Part shown: one piece after another, positions 4,899 to 6,310 of the stretch | Numbering within the stretch: the first letter of the stretch is position 1 | How the letters are laid out: every line of letters begins with the position of its first letter | Assembly (NCBI GenBank): GCA_026982275.1 | Contig: JALSHK010000032.1 | Location: forward strand, 1-6,310 | Length of the DNA: 6,310 bases | Origin: Paracoccaceae bacterium | GTDB lineage: Bacteria > Pseudomonadota > Alphaproteobacteria > Rhodobacterales > Rhodobacteraceae | Direction: 5' to 3' | Notes under the pieces: generated by a model | Seen by the model: only the letters and a program-made list of their open reading frames with translations | What the model was told of the DNA's origin: nothing | Databases searched by the model: none | Made by a program: the position numbers and the translations under genes

Positions 4899-5321
4899 AT
4901 GCGCCACGGAAACGGATACCGTAAGCTAAACCGCACTCACGAGCACCGCAAAGCGATGTTTGCCAATATGGCTTGCTCGCTGGTTGAGCACGAGCAAATC
5001 AAAACCACGCTGCCAAAAGCCAAAGAGATGAAACGCATCATCGACAAGCTGATTACGCTGGCGAAGAAGGGTGACTTGCATTCGCGTCGCAATGCACAAA
5101 GCAAAATGCGCCAAGAGGCGGCGGTGAAGAAATTGTTCGACATCCTCGGCCCGCGCTACAAAGACCGCACAGGCGGCTATGCCCGCGTTCTTAAAGCCGG
5201 CTTCCGCTATGGTGACATGGCCCCAATGGCCATTATCGAGCTGGTTGACCGCGACGTAGACGCCAAGGGTAAAGGCGACCGTGAGCGCGTTGCGCTGGAA
5301 GATGCTGCCGCCGAAGAATAG
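4899..5321 (+). CDS. rplQ: 50S ribosomal protein L17
   Basis: L17 is a large-subunit protein near the exit-tunnel side of the ribosome and is usually the last gene of the alpha cluster. The 140 residues fit the family; E. coli has 127, and alphaproteobacteria often carry an acidic or charged tail as here (from about 119 to the final AAAEE). The N-terminus MRHGNGYRKLNRTHEHRKAM (1-20) is diagnostic. The L17 signature region is IKTTLPKAKEMKRIIDKLIT (34-53), and the C-terminal half carries RTGGYARVLKAGFRYGDMAP (90-109). ATG 4899 follows AAGGA (4886-4890) at 8 nt. The gene ends 23 nt before the terminator stem, consistent with its being the last gene of the transcript. Confidence 0.99.
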   Translation: MRHGNGYRKLNRTHEHRKAMFANMACSLVEHEQIKTTLPKAKEMKRIIDKLITLAKKGDLHSRRNAQSKMRQEAAVKKLFDILGPRYKDRTGGYARVLKAGFRYGDMAPMAIIELVDRDVDAKGKGDRERVALEDAAAEE

Positions 5322-5331
5322 GGCCTGCCCT

Positions 5332-5340
5332 TGCTATAAT
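5332..5340 (+). promoter_or_regulatory. Possible extended -10 promoter abutting the terminator
   Basis: TGC-TATAAT is a perfect TGn extended -10 with no -35 at 16-18 nt upstream. Transcription would start near 5346-5348, at the base of the terminator stem and about 45 nt before the permease-like start codon. Its context (GGGC, then TTGC before TATAAT, then CCG) resembles that of the promoter before rpsM. It is the only promoter candidate I see for the downstream gene. Confidence 0.4.
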
Positions 5341-5344
5341 TCCG

Positions 5345-5379
5345 AAAGCCCCGGCATTGCTCGGGGCTTTTTGCTTTTT
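5345..5379 (+). terminator. Intrinsic terminator of the spc/alpha cluster
   Basis: AAAGCCCCG (5345-5353) pairs perfectly with CGGGGCTTT (5362-5370) over 9 bp with an 8-nt loop, followed by T-rich sequence (5368-5372 and 5375-5379). Position after rplQ and structure both fit a Rho-independent terminator. It almost touches the ribosome binding site of the next gene. Confidence 0.92.
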
Positions 5380-5380
5380 C

Positions 5381-5385
5381 AGGAG
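5381..5385 (+). promoter_or_regulatory. Ribosome binding site of the permease-like gene
   Basis: AGGAG lies 6 nt before ATG 5392 and one base after the last T of the terminator tract. It is the main support for the start of this gene. Confidence 0.75.
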
Positions 5386-5391
5386 ACCCGC

Positions 5392-6310
5392 ATGGGCGTG
5401 TTTGATCTTATCCTTATCCTGATCGCCGCTGGCTTTGCAGCCCTCTCGATGCTGCCCAAACTGCGGGAAAATATCTGGTGGAACGCTGCCGTCACCCCAC
5501 TGGCCTCTATCATCGGCTCCGGATTCCTTGTTATCGCGCCTTTGCTGGCCGCCGTTGTCGGCTCATACGCGCTTGCCGCCATGCTCGGCATTGTGCTGCT
5601 GGCCTACGGTATTGGCCAGGCCATTCGTTATAATATCCAATATGCCGAGCCGCTGGAGGGCAGCGCCGAAGCCCCGCGCGGCCTTACCCTCTCCACCAGG
5701 CTTTCCGGTGCCTCTCTCAGTGTCGCTTATGTGATTTCGGTCGCGTTTTATATCCGCCTGCTGGCCTCTTTCGCCCTGTCTCTCACCCCCATAAACAATA
5801 GCTTTTACGAGGATCTCCTGGCCACTGCCATTTTGCTCACGATCGCCGCTATCGGCTATGTGCGGGGCCTTCGCGGGCTGGAGGTGGTGGAAACCATTTC
5901 GGTATCCATCAAGCTTTCCATCATCATTGCCCTGCTGGCGGGGCTGTTTTGGCATAATCTCGGCACGGGCAACTGGACAGCAAATCTTGTAGCGGATGAC
6001 GTGGACCCATGGACCCGCCTGCGTATGCTTGGCGGCATGCTGCTGGTGGTGCAGGGCTTTGAAACCTCGCGCTATCTCGGCAAAACCTACCCCGCTGATA
6101 TGCGCCGCAAAACCATGAATTACGCGCAAATCTCCAGCGCGCTGATCTATCTGGCCTTCGTGGCGCTGGTGGTGCCGGTGCTGGTGAACCTGCCCGGTGG
6201 CGGCACGCCCGACGAAACCGCGATTATCGAGATCACCGGCTTTGTGGCTCCGGTGCTGCCATATCTTTTGGTGCTGGCGGCGCTGATGAGCCAGCTTTCG
6301 GCGGGCATTG
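5392..6310 (+). CDS. APC-superfamily permease-like membrane protein, 3' end outside window
   Basis: The frame is open from ATG 5392 to the right edge (306 codons, no stop), so the gene is partial. The product is very hydrophobic, with about nine probable membrane segments in view: roughly 3-21, 33-51, 53-78, 104-130, 141-159, 168-188, 209-224, 246-266 and 283-303. ASIIGSGFLVIAP (38-50) resembles the broken TM1 of LeuT-fold amino-acid permeases (IGSG-type motif). VVQGFETSRYLGKTYPADMR (219-238) resembles their TM6 and following loop (GFE, then a P-x-x-x-R pattern). The hydrophobic segment at 3-21 would be an extra N-terminal helix before this core. The substrate cannot be told; an amino acid or other small solute is the family expectation. 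The start is supported by AGGAG at 6 nt. Base composition resembles the neighbours. It is functionally unrelated to the ribosomal cluster and separated from it by the terminator. Confidence 0.8.
   Translation, partial: MGVFDLILILIAAGFAALSMLPKLRENIWWNAAVTPLASIIGSGFLVIAPLLAAVVGSYALAAMLGIVLLAYGIGQAIRYNIQYAEPLEGSAEAPRGLTLSTRLSGASLSVAYVISVAFYIRLLASFALSLTPINNSFYEDLLATAILLTIAAIGYVRGLRGLEVVETISVSIKLSIIIALLAGLFWHNLGTGNWTANLVADDVDPWTRLRMLGGMLLVVQGFETSRYLGKTYPADMRRKTMNYAQISSALIYLAFVALVVPVLVNLPGGGTPDETAIIEITGFVAPVLPYLLVLAALMSQLSAGI

Noticed and set aside
4818..4929. Two tiny ORFs (ATG 4818, 19 codons; ATG 4855, 24 codons overlapping rplQ) as leader peptides
   Set aside because: The first has only a close GGGGA at 4 nt and the second an AAGGAG 14 nt away; neither has a biased or repetitive codon run typical of leader peptides.
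566..5360. GGCATTGC or its complement in three intergenic regions (566-573, 2761-2768, 5353-5360) as a dispersed element
   Set aside because: The 8-mer also occurs inside secY (about 1094), and the flanks differ, so it is probably chance.
5563..6129. Minus-strand ORF (188 codons) opposite the permease-like gene
   Set aside because: The + strand frame has clear membrane-protein character and a good ribosome binding site; the antisense product shows no domain.

Overview
The window is the distal part of a bacterial spc/alpha ribosomal-protein cluster, all on the + strand: rplO (L15), secY, adk, rpsM (S13), rpsK (S11), rpoA, rplQ (L17). A strong intrinsic terminator follows, and then the 5' part of an APC-type permease-like membrane protein that runs off the right edge. 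Gene order, the S13, S11 and RpoA sequences, a Cys4 (zinc-type) lid in Adk between secY and rpsM, and the moderately high GC all fit an alphaproteobacterium. I cannot place it to family by eye.

Layout. Positions 1-104 hold a short structured leader; the upstream gene (rpmD is expected from known gene order) is not recognisable in it. rplO is at 105-560, then a 121-nt gap with hairpins. secY (682-2037) and adk (2034-2681) overlap by ATGA. A 190-nt gap carries the best promoter in the window (TTGACG-16-TATAAT) and a terminator-like hairpin ahead of rpsM, which starts at TTG 2872. rpsK follows closely (3253-3642). A 101-nt gap with two strong stem-loops precedes rpoA (3744-4760). A 138-nt gap with a GAAA-capped stem precedes rplQ (4899-5321). 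The terminator is at 5345-5379, and the permease-like gene starts at 5392 right behind it.

How the genes work together. L15, L17, S13 and S11 are ribosome subunits, RpoA is the assembly scaffold of RNA polymerase, SecY is the translocon channel, and Adk balances adenylate nucleotides. All are growth-rate-linked housekeeping products. The internal promoter before rpsM would let the alpha half (rpsM-rpsK-rpoA-rplQ) be transcribed separately from the spc half. The permease-like gene is functionally unrelated and is cut off by the terminator; it may use an extended -10 element that abuts the terminator stem.

The coding content is ordinary. The unusual part is the RNA: every gap except secY/adk and rpsM/rpsK is 100-190 nt long and carries stable inverted repeats, and the rpsM leader has the layout of an attenuator. 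I see no mobile element, CRISPR array, tRNA, rRNA or new gene system.
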